Positions 1 to 8,178 of a stretch of DNA of 64,000 nt are shown in pieces; positions within the stretch are counted from its first letter, which is position 1, and each line of letters opens with the position of its first letter. The notes under the pieces are model-generated. The model was not told the origin of the DNA and did no database searches. It saw only the letters and a program-made list of their open reading frames with translations. The position numbers and the translations under genes are program-made. Location: positions 1 to 64,000 of the forward strand of contig JAHDBV010000009.1 of assembly GCA_020630195.1 (NCBI GenBank). The letters are read 5' to 3'. Origin of the DNA: Acidimicrobiales bacterium (GTDB lineage: Bacteria > Actinomycetota > Acidimicrobiia > Acidimicrobiales > SZUA-35).

Positions 1-190
1 TCATGATCTGGGCCATGAACTCCCAGCCGTAGAGACCGATCTTGGCGGCCTCCTGCACGATCGGGTACGGGAACTCTTCGCGCTCGTCCCACTCTTCGCC
101 GGCCGGGCGGATCACCTGTTCGGCGAAGTCGTGCACCCACTTCTGGAGCTGGAGCTGATCTTCGTTGAGCTTCATCGAGAAGTCGGTCAT
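1..190 (-). CDS. Acyl-CoA dehydrogenase, N-terminal part (runs off window)
   Basis: Only the first 63 codons lie in the window. The peptide starts MTDFSMKLNEDQLQLQKWV and continues with a helical, acidic stretch including FAEQVIRPAGEEWDE. This is the usual opening of the all-alpha N-terminal domain of FAD-dependent acyl-CoA dehydrogenases, which oxidise acyl-CoA to enoyl-CoA in the cytoplasm. The ATG at 188-190 is the first start in frame. The active-site base and FAD-binding parts are outside the window, so substrate class cannot be judged. The upstream region holds three inverted repeats, so local transcriptional control is likely. Confidence 0.82.
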   Translation of the reverse strand, partial: MTDFSMKLNEDQLQLQKWVHDFAEQVIRPAGEEWDEREEFPYPIVQEAAKIGLYGWEFMAQIM

Positions 191-243
191 CGGGGGTACC
201 TCATGGACGTCGGGTGTCGGGGGCTGTCGCCGAGAGTTGCTGA

Positions 244-264
244 GTGCAAGCTGCGAGCTTGCAC
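244..264. promoter_or_regulatory. Perfect inverted repeat upstream of acyl-CoA dehydrogenase
   Basis: Arms of 9 bp, GTGCAAGCT and AGCTTGCAC, flank a 3-nt centre (GCG). It lies about 55 bp upstream of the acyl-CoA dehydrogenase start. It could be a regulator operator or an mRNA hairpin. A smaller repeat, TAGCT-GAA-AGCTA, follows at 269-281. Confidence 0.5.
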
Positions 265-282
265 CTGGTAGCTGAAAGCTAT

Positions 283-300
283 CTTGACCAGCCGGTCAAG
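283..300. promoter_or_regulatory. Inverted repeat CTTGACC-N4-GGTCAAG, candidate operator
   Basis: Perfect 7-bp arms with a 4-nt spacer, typical in size for TetR-family operators that often control fatty acid oxidation genes. It contains a -35-like TTGACC on both strands. It lies between the convergent 3' end of the acyltransferase gene and the acyl-CoA dehydrogenase start, so it most likely serves the latter. No regulator gene is adjacent in the window. Confidence 0.45.
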
Positions 301-446
301 TGCAATATCGGCAGAGACCTGCGTCACGTTGAGCAACGGCTCCCGGGCACGCCGAATTCGGGGGAATCCGCGTCGTTCAGCGGATCGTGAGCCCCGATTC
401 GGAGCGATGTGGGACGAAACCGACCCCCGAGGTCGGTCCGGATCGA

Positions 447-1136
447 TCAGTCGTCGACGATCGCGGCGATGGCGTCCATGATCCGCTGCGCCTCTTCGGC
501 CGGCGTCCCGTCACCCACCTCGTGGGCTTCCCCGAGACGGATCTTCGTCAACGGACGACGCCCGAGCTTCGGCCACGGCGGCGAGCCCACGGGCCAGGCC
601 GCATCCGTGTTCGAGAACCCGACGGGGAGGATCACCGCACCGGTGCGACGTGCGAGATGCACCACACCGGGCCGCGCCTCGCCCACCTTCTCGCCGCCCC
701 GATCACTCTCGAGCATCAGCTTGCCCTCGGGCATGATCGCCACCATCTGACCGGCCGCCAGCGCAGCCGCCGCGGTGTCCTCGGCCTGCTCACGCACCCG
801 GGACGACAGCGGGATCGCACCCCAGCGCCGGAGGAACCAACCCATGAACGGGTTGTTGAACAGGCTCGCCCGGATGAGGATCCGGCAGCTCAATCCCTCA
901 CGGGAGAAGATCGCCATCGTCATCACGAAGTCGAAGAAGCTCCGATGGTTGCCGGCGAACAGGATCGGCCGGCCGGCCGGGATCACCAGCGGGTCCTGGA
1001 GTTCCATCCGGGCCACGAGCCGCCCGAGCTTCCCCATCATCCAGCCCGTGCGCACGTAGAAGCCGTGATGTTCGACGGGCTTCGTGTTCGCATTCGTCGC
1101 CTGGAGCACGGAGCCTTCGACCGCCATGTCGACCAT
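447..1136 (-). CDS. 1-acyl-sn-glycerol-3-phosphate acyltransferase family protein (PlsC-like)
   Basis: A 229-residue protein of the PlsC/LPLAT family, which transfers acyl groups to lysophosphatidate or related lipids at the inner membrane face. The catalytic NHxxxxD block reads NHRSFFD near residue 63, and the substrate-binding block reads MPEGKLM. Length fits the family (about 200-260). The start chosen is the first ATG (1134-1136); a second ATG three codons on is possible. A hexamer CAGAAT lies 7 nt before the ATG, consistent with a leaderless transcript. Substrate specificity cannot be told from sequence. Confidence 0.88.
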   Translation of the reverse strand: MVDMAVEGSVLQATNANTKPVEHHGFYVRTGWMMGKLGRLVARMELQDPLVIPAGRPILFAGNHRSFFDFVMTMAIFSREGLSCRILIRASLFNNPFMGWFLRRWGAIPLSSRVREQAEDTAAAALAAGQMVAIMPEGKLMLESDRGGEKVGEARPGVVHLARRTGAVILPVGFSNTDAAWPVGSPPWPKLGRRPLTKIRLGEAHEVGDGTPAEEAQRIMDAIAAIVDD

Positions 1137-1198
1137 TCTGTTTCATCTCGCAACGATTTCCGCCGCTACCCGGCGGTCACGTCCGATGGCCCCCGAAC

Positions 1199-2110
1199 TC
1201 AGGCGAGCACGGCGTGGGTGACGAACCCGCCGACGACGGCGACACCGAACACGTAGACGAAGAACGTCGACACGATGCGCGGCCGGGCGAGCTTCGCCAG
1301 GATCACGAACTCCGGCAGGTTGGCCCCCGCTCCGGCGATCGTGAGCGCCACGATCGCGCCGAGCCCGACACCGGCGGCGGTGAGCGAGTCGGCCAGGGGC
1401 ACGAACACGGCGGTGCTCACGTACAGCGGCGTGCCGAGGGCGGCCGCGATCGGAATGGAGAACCCCGGATGGGCGGCGGTCAGTCGCTCCGTGACCGACG
1501 GCGGCACCGCCAGCTCGATCGCCACCGACAGGGCGATCCCCACGAGCAGGATCGGCGCCATGCCGACGAGCAGTCGCCGGGCCGCGGCCGCCGCGACCGG
1601 CGCCGCGGTCCGCAACCCCCGCCATCCCAACTCGCCACCACCACAGGTCGAGCCGCAGCTCGCCGGCTCCGACACACCCACGTAGTCCTCGATCGGCGGC
1701 AGACGACGTTCGAGATCGAACCGTTCCGCGAGCAGCGCCAGGCCCAAGGCACCGACAAAAGCGATCACCCCGTAGAGCACGGCCGTCTCGAGCCCGGCGA
1801 TCAAGACGAGTGCGCCGAACAGGACCGGGTCGAGCACCGGTGCCGCCACGATGAAGGCCACGTAGCCGGCCGGGGTCACGCCGGCCTGCCGCAGGCCCAC
1901 CAGCATCGGCACGGCGGTGAAGGTGCAGAACGGCGTGACGAACCCGAGCGCAATGCCCTTGAGCGCCGCCACGATCGGGCGGCCCCCGATCCAGCGCCGC
2001 AGTCGCTCGGCGCCGAACCGCGTCTGGAAGAGCTGCACGGCAACGGTGACGGCGAAGAAGAGCACGGCGAGCTCGACGACGAGGATGACGATGTCCCGGA
2101 GATGTTCCAT
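1199..2110 (-). CDS. ArsP/DUF318-type permease
   Basis: An integral membrane protein of about 303 residues with eight or more hydrophobic helices, resembling the DUF318 permease family (PF03773) that includes the organoarsenical exporter ArsP. Visible family-like features are the GFVTPFCTFTAVPM segment in the first half and a Cys-rich loop (ASCGSTCGGG) in the middle, perhaps a metal or metalloid site. The ATG at 2108-2110 is preferred over a TTG one codon upstream. It is divergent from an ArsR gene and an operator lies between them, so it is probably metal(loid)-induced export. The true substrate is unknown. Confidence 0.72.
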   Translation of the reverse strand: MEHLRDIVILVVELAVLFFAVTVAVQLFQTRFGAERLRRWIGGRPIVAALKGIALGFVTPFCTFTAVPMLVGLRQAGVTPAGYVAFIVAAPVLDPVLFGALVLIAGLETAVLYGVIAFVGALGLALLAERFDLERRLPPIEDYVGVSEPASCGSTCGGGELGWRGLRTAAPVAAAAARRLLVGMAPILLVGIALSVAIELAVPPSVTERLTAAHPGFSIPIAAALGTPLYVSTAVFVPLADSLTAAGVGLGAIVALTIAGAGANLPEFVILAKLARPRIVSTFFVYVFGVAVVGGFVTHAVLA

Positions 2111-2115
2111 CAATC

Positions 2116-2131
2116 ATCAACGATAGTTGAT
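2116..2131. promoter_or_regulatory. ArsR operator, ATCAAC-N4-GTTGAT
   Basis: Perfect 6-bp inverted repeat with a 4-nt centre, 5 bp upstream of the permease start and about 40 bp upstream of the ArsR start. Position and A/T-rich arms are typical of ArsR/SmtB sites. Bound repressor would block the permease promoter and perhaps its own. Confidence 0.62.
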
Positions 2132-2160
2132 CAACGAGATTCCGCAAGCCCCGGCCGACC

Positions 2161-2166
2161 TAGGCT
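2161..2166 (+). promoter_or_regulatory. -10 box TAGGCT of arsR, leaderless arrangement
   Basis: TAGGCT sits 6 nt before the GTG start at 2173 and no Shine-Dalgarno sequence fits between them. Transcription would start at or next to the first codon. Confidence 0.5.
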
Positions 2167-2172
2167 CACGGC

Positions 2173-2472
2173 GTGAGCGAGCCCAGCACCGAGACGTTCG
2201 ACGAGTGGGCGTCGTGGTTCAAGGTGCTCGCCGACGGCACCCGCCTGCGGCTCCTGCATCACATCGCCGGGCTCGACGAACCGGTGACGGTCGGTGAACT
2301 GGTCGAGGCCCTCGACCTCACCCAGTCGAACGTGTCGCACCACCTCCGGGTGCTCGGCACGCACGACTTCGTGCTCACCGAACGCGACGGCGTCCGCACA
2401 CTCGTGCGAGCCAACCCGAACTGCATGTCGGCACTCCCCGAAGCCGCAGCGGCGGTCATGCAGGCGGACTGA
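2173..2472 (+). CDS. ArsR-family HTH transcriptional regulator
   Basis: A 99-residue winged-helix repressor. The segment FKVLADGTRLRLLHHI is the family's first helix pair, and LDLTQSNVSHHLRVL is the recognition helix region. The usual Cys-rich ELCVCDL metal site is replaced by VGELVEALDLT, so inducer binding must use other residues. It probably represses the divergent permease gene through the palindrome at 2116-2131. Its last 17 bases overlap the 3' end of the convergent thiQ gene. GTG start. Confidence 0.88.
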   Translation: MSEPSTETFDEWASWFKVLADGTRLRLLHHIAGLDEPVTVGELVEALDLTQSNVSHHLRVLGTHDFVLTERDGVRTLVRANPNCMSALPEAAAAVMQAD

Positions 2473-3427
2473 CCACCAGCACCGCTTCCGGCTCGATCGA
2501 CACCGACACCGACGAACCCACGGCGCTCGCCCGGGCGCCCCGGGTCACGACGACCGAACCGTCGTCGAGCCGCACCTCGTGCACCCACTCGCCGTCGTCG
2601 AAGCGAGCGGCCGCGACCGTGCCGGTGCGACCCTCGCCGTCGGCCCCGGCGAGCCAGACCGCCCGCTCGGGCCAGATCTCGAGCCGACCGTCGCCGTCGA
2701 CCAGGTTCCGATGGCCGACGAACTCGGCCACGAACCGATCGGCCGGCGAGCGCCACACCACCTCCGGCGGCGCCACCTGCACCAGCCGGCCGTCGCGCAT
2801 CACCGCCACTCGATCGGCCACGGCGAACGCCTCGGTCTGATCGTGGGTGACGTGCAGCGCGGTCTGGCCGAGCCCGGTCAACACCCGGCGCAGCACGGCG
2901 GTCAGCTCATCGCGACGGCTCCGGTCGAGGGCGCCGAGCGGCTCGTCGAGCATCACCAACGAGGGCGACGGCGCCAAGGCCCGGGCCAACGCCACCCGCT
3001 GCGCCTCCCCACCCGACAACGACGCCACCCGGCGTCCACCGAACCCGTCCAGCCCGACCAGCGCCAGCAGCTCGGCCACCCGGTCGGCCCGCTCCCCCGC
3101 CGAGCGCCCCTGGCGGGCCGGGCCGTACGCCACGTTGCCGGCCACGTCGAGATGATCGAACAGGACGTGCTCCTGGAACATCAGGCCGAGGTCCCGCTCG
3201 TGTGTGGGCACCCCGTCGAGCAAGCGACCACCGGCCGCCACCGATCCGGCCGCCAGCGGCTCGAGCCCGGCGATCGCCCGCAGCAGCGTCGACTTCCCGC
3301 AGCCGCTCGGACCGAGCAACGCCACGATCTCCCCCGGCGCCACCTCGAGCGACACGTCGTCCACGGCAACGGTCTCGCCGTAGCGAACCGTCACACCGGC
3401 GAGCGACAGACCAGCGCCCCCGCTCAC
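2456..3427 (-). CDS. thiQ: Thiamine ABC transporter, ATP-binding protein
   Basis: A 323-residue ABC ATPase with Walker A GPSGCGKST (near residue 39), signature LSGGEAQR, Walker B LVMLDEP and a switch His in HVTHDQTEA. A C-terminal extension of about 100 residues resembles the regulatory domain of Fe/sulfate/thiamine-type ATPases. The GTG start overlaps the thiP stop by 4 nt, so the two are translationally coupled. Assignment to thiamine rests on the operon thiB-thiP-thiQ behind a TPP riboswitch; by sequence alone it could be an iron or spermidine ATPase. Confidence 0.85.
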   Translation of the reverse strand: MSGGAGLSLAGVTVRYGETVAVDDVSLEVAPGEIVALLGPSGCGKSTLLRAIAGLEPLAAGSVAAGGRLLDGVPTHERDLGLMFQEHVLFDHLDVAGNVAYGPARQGRSAGERADRVAELLALVGLDGFGGRRVASLSGGEAQRVALARALAPSPSLVMLDEPLGALDRSRRDELTAVLRRVLTGLGQTALHVTHDQTEAFAVADRVAVMRDGRLVQVAPPEVVWRSPADRFVAEFVGHRNLVDGDGRLEIWPERAVWLAGADGEGRTGTVAAARFDDGEWVHEVRLDDGSVVVTRGARASAVGSSVSVSIEPEAVLVVSPPA

Positions 3428-5049
3428 AACCAGCCGATCCCGTCGCCACGGCGACGATCGACGACGAGCGCGATCACCGCCACCAGACCCGCCAACGCCA
3501 CCGCCAACGCCATGGCCTGACCCTGCAACAGGTCACCCGGTCGGGACAACAACTTGAACATCACCACCGGCGCCGTCTCCGAGCCCTGCGGCCGGGACAG
3601 GAACGTCGTCGCGCCGAACTCACCGAGGCTCACGGCCGCGGCGAACCCGGTCGCCGTCCGCAGCGCCGGCGCCAACGCCCGGGCGTCGCTGTCGAGCCAG
3701 ACCCGCCACGGCGACCCACCGAGTGCGGCCACGGCCTCCCGCCGACGGGGGTCGACCGACCGCAACGCCGGCACGGCCGCACCGATCACGAACGGCACCC
3801 CGATCACGGCATGGGCGACGGGCACGAGCCAGATCGATCGGCGGAAGTCGAACGCCGTGAACGCGAGCAGATACCCGAAACCGAGGGTCACGGCCGAGAC
3901 CCCGATGGGGATCAACCCGGCGACCTCCACCAGCCGCCCGATTCGATCACCCCGGGCGATCACGATCGCCGCCAACCCTCCGACCACCAGGGCGATCACG
4001 GCGGCACCGGCGGCGAAGCTCAGCGAGGTCACGAGGGCGTCGAGTGAACGGGTCGCCCCCACCGGCGGCGCCTCGGCGAGGGATCGCCAGTGGCCGAGCC
4101 CCCAGCCACCACCGACCCGGAACGAGCCGACCACCAACGAGCCCAACGGGAGCACCACGACGACCACGGTCAACGCCGTGGCCAGCACCACCATGACCCG
4201 GTCGGCCGCGGTCGCCACCGGACGGGCGAGCGGCACCCGTCGACCCCGGCGGGCCACCGACACCCGACGCTGCAGCCGTGCCGCGACGACGGCGAACGCG
4301 GCGACGGTGACGAGCTGGACACCCCCGAGCACGGCGGCGACATCGAGCTCGCCCCGGAAGATCGCGAAGCGGTGGATGTCGGTCTCGATCGTGAACCGAG
4401 CTGGGCCGCCGAGCACGAGGATCACGCCGAAGCTCGTGAACGAGAAGAGCCCGATCATCGCCGCCGCCGCGGCCACTGCGGGACGCAACAACGGGAACGT
4501 GATCGTGCGGAACACCTCGACCGGCGAGGCGCCGAGCGTTGCGGCCGCCTCGATCCGGCGACGATCGATGCCGGCCCACCACCCGCCGACCAGGCGCACC
4601 ACGATGGCGACGTTGAACACGACGTGGGCGGCGACGACGGCCGCCCACCCTTCCAGCACGCCGAGCTGATCGATGGCGGTCGCCACCACGAGCGTCGGCA
4701 GCACGAACGGGACGAGCACGACGGCCCGCAGCACGTCCCGACCCGGGAACGAGAAGCGGGCGATCACCGCCGCGATCGGCAGGCCCACCATCACCGTGGC
4801 CAGCACGGACACGAGCGTCTGGCCGACCGTGGCGACGAGTGCGTCGACGAACCGCCCCGACGTCAGCACCTCCACGAGACGCCCACCGCCCAGCTCCCCC
4901 GCCGTGCGGCGGGTGATGGCGACGATCGGCCACGCCACGAACACGGCGAGGAACCCCACCGGCACGATGGCGAGCAGCACCCCGCCGAGGTGCGAGCGGG
5001 ATGGCGCGCCACGCCCCGCCCGGGTGACGGGCGGGACGGAGGCGGCCAT
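3424..5049 (-). CDS. thiP: Thiamine ABC transporter, fused permease
   Basis: A 541-residue inner-membrane permease with two homologous halves, each carrying an EAA-loop: EAAATLGASPVEVFRTITF in the first half and EAVAALGGSPWRVWLDS in the second. This two-in-one design with about 12 helices is characteristic of ThiP and FbpB-type permeases. The start chosen (MAASVPPVTRAG) follows the thiB stop by 23 nt; a longer open frame upstream is Arg/Pro-rich and overlaps thiB, so it is rejected. It forms the membrane channel for thiamine delivered by ThiB. Confidence 0.86.
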   Translation of the reverse strand: MAASVPPVTRAGRGAPSRSHLGGVLLAIVPVGFLAVFVAWPIVAITRRTAGELGGGRLVEVLTSGRFVDALVATVGQTLVSVLATVMVGLPIAAVIARFSFPGRDVLRAVVLVPFVLPTLVVATAIDQLGVLEGWAAVVAAHVVFNVAIVVRLVGGWWAGIDRRRIEAAATLGASPVEVFRTITFPLLRPAVAAAAAMIGLFSFTSFGVILVLGGPARFTIETDIHRFAIFRGELDVAAVLGGVQLVTVAAFAVVAARLQRRVSVARRGRRVPLARPVATAADRVMVVLATALTVVVVVLPLGSLVVGSFRVGGGWGLGHWRSLAEAPPVGATRSLDALVTSLSFAAGAAVIALVVGGLAAIVIARGDRIGRLVEVAGLIPIGVSAVTLGFGYLLAFTAFDFRRSIWLVPVAHAVIGVPFVIGAAVPALRSVDPRRREAVAALGGSPWRVWLDSDARALAPALRTATGFAAAVSLGEFGATTFLSRPQGSETAPVVMFKLLSRPGDLLQGQAMALAVALAGLVAVIALVVDRRRGDGIGWL

Positions 5050-5072
5050 GTCGAGGGGGTGTCCCGGCCGGA

Positions 5073-6221
5073 TCAGCCGAAGACGATCTCGGCCCAGCGT
5101 GCGGTCCAGTCGAGACGGTTGGCCTCGATCTCGGCCGGCTCGAGCGTGATCGGATCGTCGACGAGCGAGCCGTACTCGACGAACTCCGCCGGCAGCTCGA
5201 CGGTGGAGTTGGCCGGGTACACGAACATGTTGAGCGGGATCTCGGCCTGGTAGGTCGGGCTGAGCATGAAGTCGATCAGCTCGGCCGCGGCCTCGGGGTG
5301 CTCGGTGCCGGCGAGGATGCCGGCGAACTCGACCTGCCGGAAGCACGAGTCGTCGAGCACGGCCGACACGGCGGCGTCGACCGGCGGGTCGGCGAACAAC
5401 ACATCCGCGGGCGGCGAGGTGGCGTAGGAGACGACGATCGACTTCTCCCCACCACCGGCGGCGTACTCGGTGTAGTAGGCCTCGCTCCAGCCGGAGCTGA
5501 CGGTCACACCACCGTCGACGAGGTCGGTCCAGTAGTCCTCCCAGCCGTCGCCGTAGCGGGCGATCGTGGCGAGGAGGAACGCGAACCCGGGCGAGGAGGT
5601 CTCGGGGTTCTGCACGACCAGGGCGGCGGCGTTCTCGGCGGTCCGGAGGTCGTCGAGGGTCGTCGGAGCATCGCCGGGGATGGCGTCGAGCCAGTAGTTG
5701 ACGCAGACGTCCGACACCGAGATCGGCGTGACGCGGTCGGTCGGGTCGAGCCTCAGCGCATCGTCCACGGTGCTGAGCAGCGGTGAGGTGTGCGGCTCGA
5801 AGACGTCGGCGTCGAGGCCCCGCTGCAGGAACGTCGAATCGATGCCGAACATCACGTCACCCTCGGGTTGGCCGGCGGTGAGCACGGCGCGGCTCACGAC
5901 CTCACCGGCATCACCCGAGGCGACGACCGTGACGGTGTTCCCGGTCTCGGCCTCGAACGCCGCCCAGACCTCGTCGGGGATGAAGAACGAGTCGTGGGTG
6001 ACGAGCACGAGCTCGATCGGATCGACCGAACCCTCCTGTGTCGCCTCTTCGGCCGCCGCGTCGACGGCCTCCTCGTCCAGCATCGCCGCGTCATCAGCGG
6101 TGTCGGCGGCATCGGCGGTGGTCGTCGGGTCGCCGGTCACGGCGGCCGGACTGTCCGAACCACCACAGGCCGCGGCCACGAGGGCGAACATCGCGATCAG
6201 TGCGAGCAGTTTCCGTGTCAT
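5073..6221 (-). CDS. thiB: Thiamine-binding lipoprotein of ABC transporter
   Basis: A 382-residue extracytoplasmic substrate-binding protein. It starts MTRKLLALIAMFALVAAACGG, a lipoprotein signal with lipobox VAAAC, followed by an acidic, Ala/Thr-rich spacer. The mature part carries ThiB-like stretches such as VLVTHDSFFIPDEVW and GDVMFGIDSTFLQRG. The start at 6219-6221 is preferred because the longer frame would begin inside the conserved riboswitch core. A GGAGGG ribosome-binding site lies 7 nt before this ATG, within the riboswitch 3' strand. Confidence 0.9.
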   Translation of the reverse strand: MTRKLLALIAMFALVAAACGGSDSPAAVTGDPTTTADAADTADDAAMLDEEAVDAAAEEATQEGSVDPIELVLVTHDSFFIPDEVWAAFEAETGNTVTVVASGDAGEVVSRAVLTAGQPEGDVMFGIDSTFLQRGLDADVFEPHTSPLLSTVDDALRLDPTDRVTPISVSDVCVNYWLDAIPGDAPTTLDDLRTAENAAALVVQNPETSSPGFAFLLATIARYGDGWEDYWTDLVDGGVTVSSGWSEAYYTEYAAGGGEKSIVVSYATSPPADVLFADPPVDAAVSAVLDDSCFRQVEFAGILAGTEHPEAAAELIDFMLSPTYQAEIPLNMFVYPANSTVELPAEFVEYGSLVDDPITLEPAEIEANRLDWTARWAEIVFG

Positions 6222-6226
6222 CTGAA

Positions 6227-6310
6227 GTCCCTCCGCTGGCATTACCCAGTTCAGGTCGTCGGGTCGGCACGGCGTCGGTGCCCTCTCAGCCCGGTTGCCC
6301 CGAGCTCCCC
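6227..6310 (-). ncRNA. TPP riboswitch (THI element)
   Basis: On the minus strand the leader shows both hallmarks of the THI box: GGGCTGAGAGGG at 6281-6292, and CTGAACTGGGTAATGCCAGC followed by GGAGGGA at the 3' end. The spacer between them can form the variable P3 arm. The GGAGGG that serves as ribosome-binding site of thiB is part of the conserved 3' strand, so TPP binding would directly hide it and reduce translation of thiBPQ. Confidence 0.95.
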
Positions 6311-6355
6311 GTTGTGGTTGTCGACCATCAGCCTAGAGCGACAGGCTGGACGACG

Positions 6356-6850
6356 ATGACACCCGCCGTCCGCCTGCTCGAGAAGCTGAAGATCGCCCAC
6401 CGGGTGGTGAGCTACGACCACGACAGCTCGGCCGACAGCTACGGCTCCCGGTCCCCGGGCTACGGCATCGAGGCGATCGAGGCCCTCGCGCTCGATGCCG
6501 ACGCCTGCGGCAAGACACTGCTCGCCCGCCTCGACGACGGATCGCTCGTGGTCGCGGTCGTGCCCGTGTCGCACCAACTCGACCTCAAGGCCCTCGCCAA
6601 GGCCGCCGGCGCGAAGAAGGCGGCCATGGCCGACCCGGCCGACGCGGAGCGTTCGAGTGGCTACGTCGTCGGCGGCATCTCCCCGCTCGGCCAGCGCAAG
6701 CGGCTCCGCACCTTCGTCGATTCGCTGCTCACCGAACACGATGAGGTCCACGTGTCGGGCGGCCGTCGCGGTCTCGAGGTGGCACTCGCCCCGGCCGACC
6801 TCGTCGCCGCCACGAACGCGACGGTGGCCGAGGTCCGGGCGACGACCTGA
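6356..6850 (+). CDS. ybaK: YbaK/EbsC-type aminoacyl-tRNA deacylase
   Basis: A 164-residue protein of the YbaK family, which hydrolyses Cys-tRNA(Pro) made by misacylation in the cytoplasm. The N-terminus MTPAVRLLEKLKIAHRVVSY, the KTLLARLDDG strand, the LKALAKAAGAKKAAMAD segment and the GYVVGGISPLGQRK loop are characteristic; the GGISP loop and the Lys residues line the active site in characterised members. The ATG at 6356 is chosen because upstream sequence in this frame is Pro/Arg shadow of the thiB leader. It is divergent from thiB. Confidence 0.9.
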   Translation: MTPAVRLLEKLKIAHRVVSYDHDSSADSYGSRSPGYGIEAIEALALDADACGKTLLARLDDGSLVVAVVPVSHQLDLKALAKAAGAKKAAMADPADAERSSGYVVGGISPLGQRKRLRTFVDSLLTEHDEVHVSGGRRGLEVALAPADLVAATNATVAEVRATT

Positions 6851-6869
6851 CCGACGGGCGTCGACCCCC

Positions 6870-6881
6870 TGCCACGTGGCA
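6870..6881. promoter_or_regulatory. Perfect 12-bp palindrome TGCCACGTGGCA before the P450 gene
   Basis: It is centred 16 bp upstream of the P450 start codon and downstream of the ybaK stop. It may be an operator for an unknown regulator. GC-rich palindromes of this length also occur by chance. Confidence 0.35.
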
Positions 6882-6891
6882 AGGTCGATGG

Positions 6892-8115
6892 ATGGCCGCC
6901 ACCGAGACCCCACTCGATCTCGACGTCCTGTCGAACCTCGCCTACACCAACGGCCCGCCCCACGACCGGTTCGACTGGTTGCGGGCCAACCGTCCGCTGC
7001 ACCACCAGACGATCGACGATCCGATCCTGATCGGCGAGTCGTACGTCGTCACCCGGCACGCCGACGTCGCCGAGGTCAGCCGGGATCTCGACCACTTCGG
7101 CAACTTCGCCGGTCACAACCTGCGGGACGATCACGACACGGCCGGTGTGCGGCACCTGCTGATGATCGACCGACCCGAACACACCCGGCAGCGCCTCATG
7201 GCGAGCCGACGGTTCACGCCGAAGGTCGTGCGGATGTACGACGAGCACTACCGCCGCCTGGCCGGCCGGCTACTCGATCGGGCCCTCGAGCAGGGCCCGA
7301 CCTTCGACATCGTCGAACACATCTCCGTCGAGTTCCCGATGGCGGCGATCGTCGAGCTGATGGGCACCTCCGAGGCGGCCGACGACACCGATCGGCTGCT
7401 GCGCTGGAGCAACGCGATCATCTCCAACGTCGATCCGGAGTACATGCCGACGCCGGAGAGCCGGGCCGAGGCCCTCGGCGAGATGGCCGAGTACGCGATG
7501 GATCTCGCCTCATCCCGCCGGGCCGACCCGCAGGACGATCTGGCCACGGTGCTCACCGCCCAGCTCGACGCCGGGGAGCTCACCGCCGAGCAGTTCATCT
7601 CCTACGTGATCCTCGTGTTCGTGGCCGGCAACGAGACCACACGCAACAACATCACCTGGGGCCTGCACGCCCTCGCCACCAACCCCGACCAGTGGGCACT
7701 GCTCCGCTCCGACCCCGACACCCATCTCGACACGGCGGTCGAGGAGGTCACGCGCTGGGCGAGCCCCGTCAACTACATGAGCCGCACCGTGCACACCGAG
7801 GTCGAGCTCCACGGCACGACGCTCGAGCCGGGCGACAAAGTCGCCCTGATGTACCTGGCGGCCAACCGTGACCCCGAGGTGTTCGCCGACCCGCATCGCT
7901 TCGACATCACCCGGGATCCGAATCCGCACATCGCGTTCGGCTACGGCGCGCACTTCTGCCTCGGGGCCCATCTCGCCCGCCTGGAGACCAAGGCGGTCCT
8001 GTCCGAACTGGTCGCCCGGGTCGAATCGCTCGAGGTCGCCGGTGAGGTCGAGTTCGTCTGGTCGAGCTTCATCAACGGCATCAAGCGGCTGCCGTTGACG
8101 TTCACCCGGGCCTGA
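6892..8115 (+). CDS. Cytochrome P450
   Basis: A complete 407-residue soluble P450 monooxygenase. Haem ligand loop FGYGAHFCLGAHLAR (Cys near residue 352), I-helix AGNETTRN with the acid-Thr pair for oxygen activation, and K-helix EEVTR are all intact. The C-terminal SSFINGIKRLP resembles the end of actinobacterial steroid/fatty-acid P450s of the CYP125/CYP142 neighbourhood, but this is only similarity. No ferredoxin gene is adjacent, so electron donors must come from elsewhere. No Shine-Dalgarno is obvious. Confidence 0.95.
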   Translation: MAATETPLDLDVLSNLAYTNGPPHDRFDWLRANRPLHHQTIDDPILIGESYVVTRHADVAEVSRDLDHFGNFAGHNLRDDHDTAGVRHLLMIDRPEHTRQRLMASRRFTPKVVRMYDEHYRRLAGRLLDRALEQGPTFDIVEHISVEFPMAAIVELMGTSEAADDTDRLLRWSNAIISNVDPEYMPTPESRAEALGEMAEYAMDLASSRRADPQDDLATVLTAQLDAGELTAEQFISYVILVFVAGNETTRNNITWGLHALATNPDQWALLRSDPDTHLDTAVEEVTRWASPVNYMSRTVHTEVELHGTTLEPGDKVALMYLAANRDPEVFADPHRFDITRDPNPHIAFGYGAHFCLGAHLARLETKAVLSELVARVESLEVAGEVEFVWSSFINGIKRLPLTFTRA

Positions 8116-8178
8116 GCCCCCGGCACCACGGGGTTTCCACCCTTCCGAGGTTGCCACTTCGAGTCGATCCGACATAAA

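Noticed and set aside
3424-5346. A 640-residue thiP starting at 5346
   Set aside because: The first 99 residues are Arg/Pro-rich and lie within thiB. The start at 5049 begins directly before the first hydrophobic region.
6222-6242. Longer thiB start at 6242 (MPAEGLQM)
   Set aside because: That ATG is part of the conserved GGGTAATGCCAGC core of the TPP riboswitch and has no ribosome-binding site.
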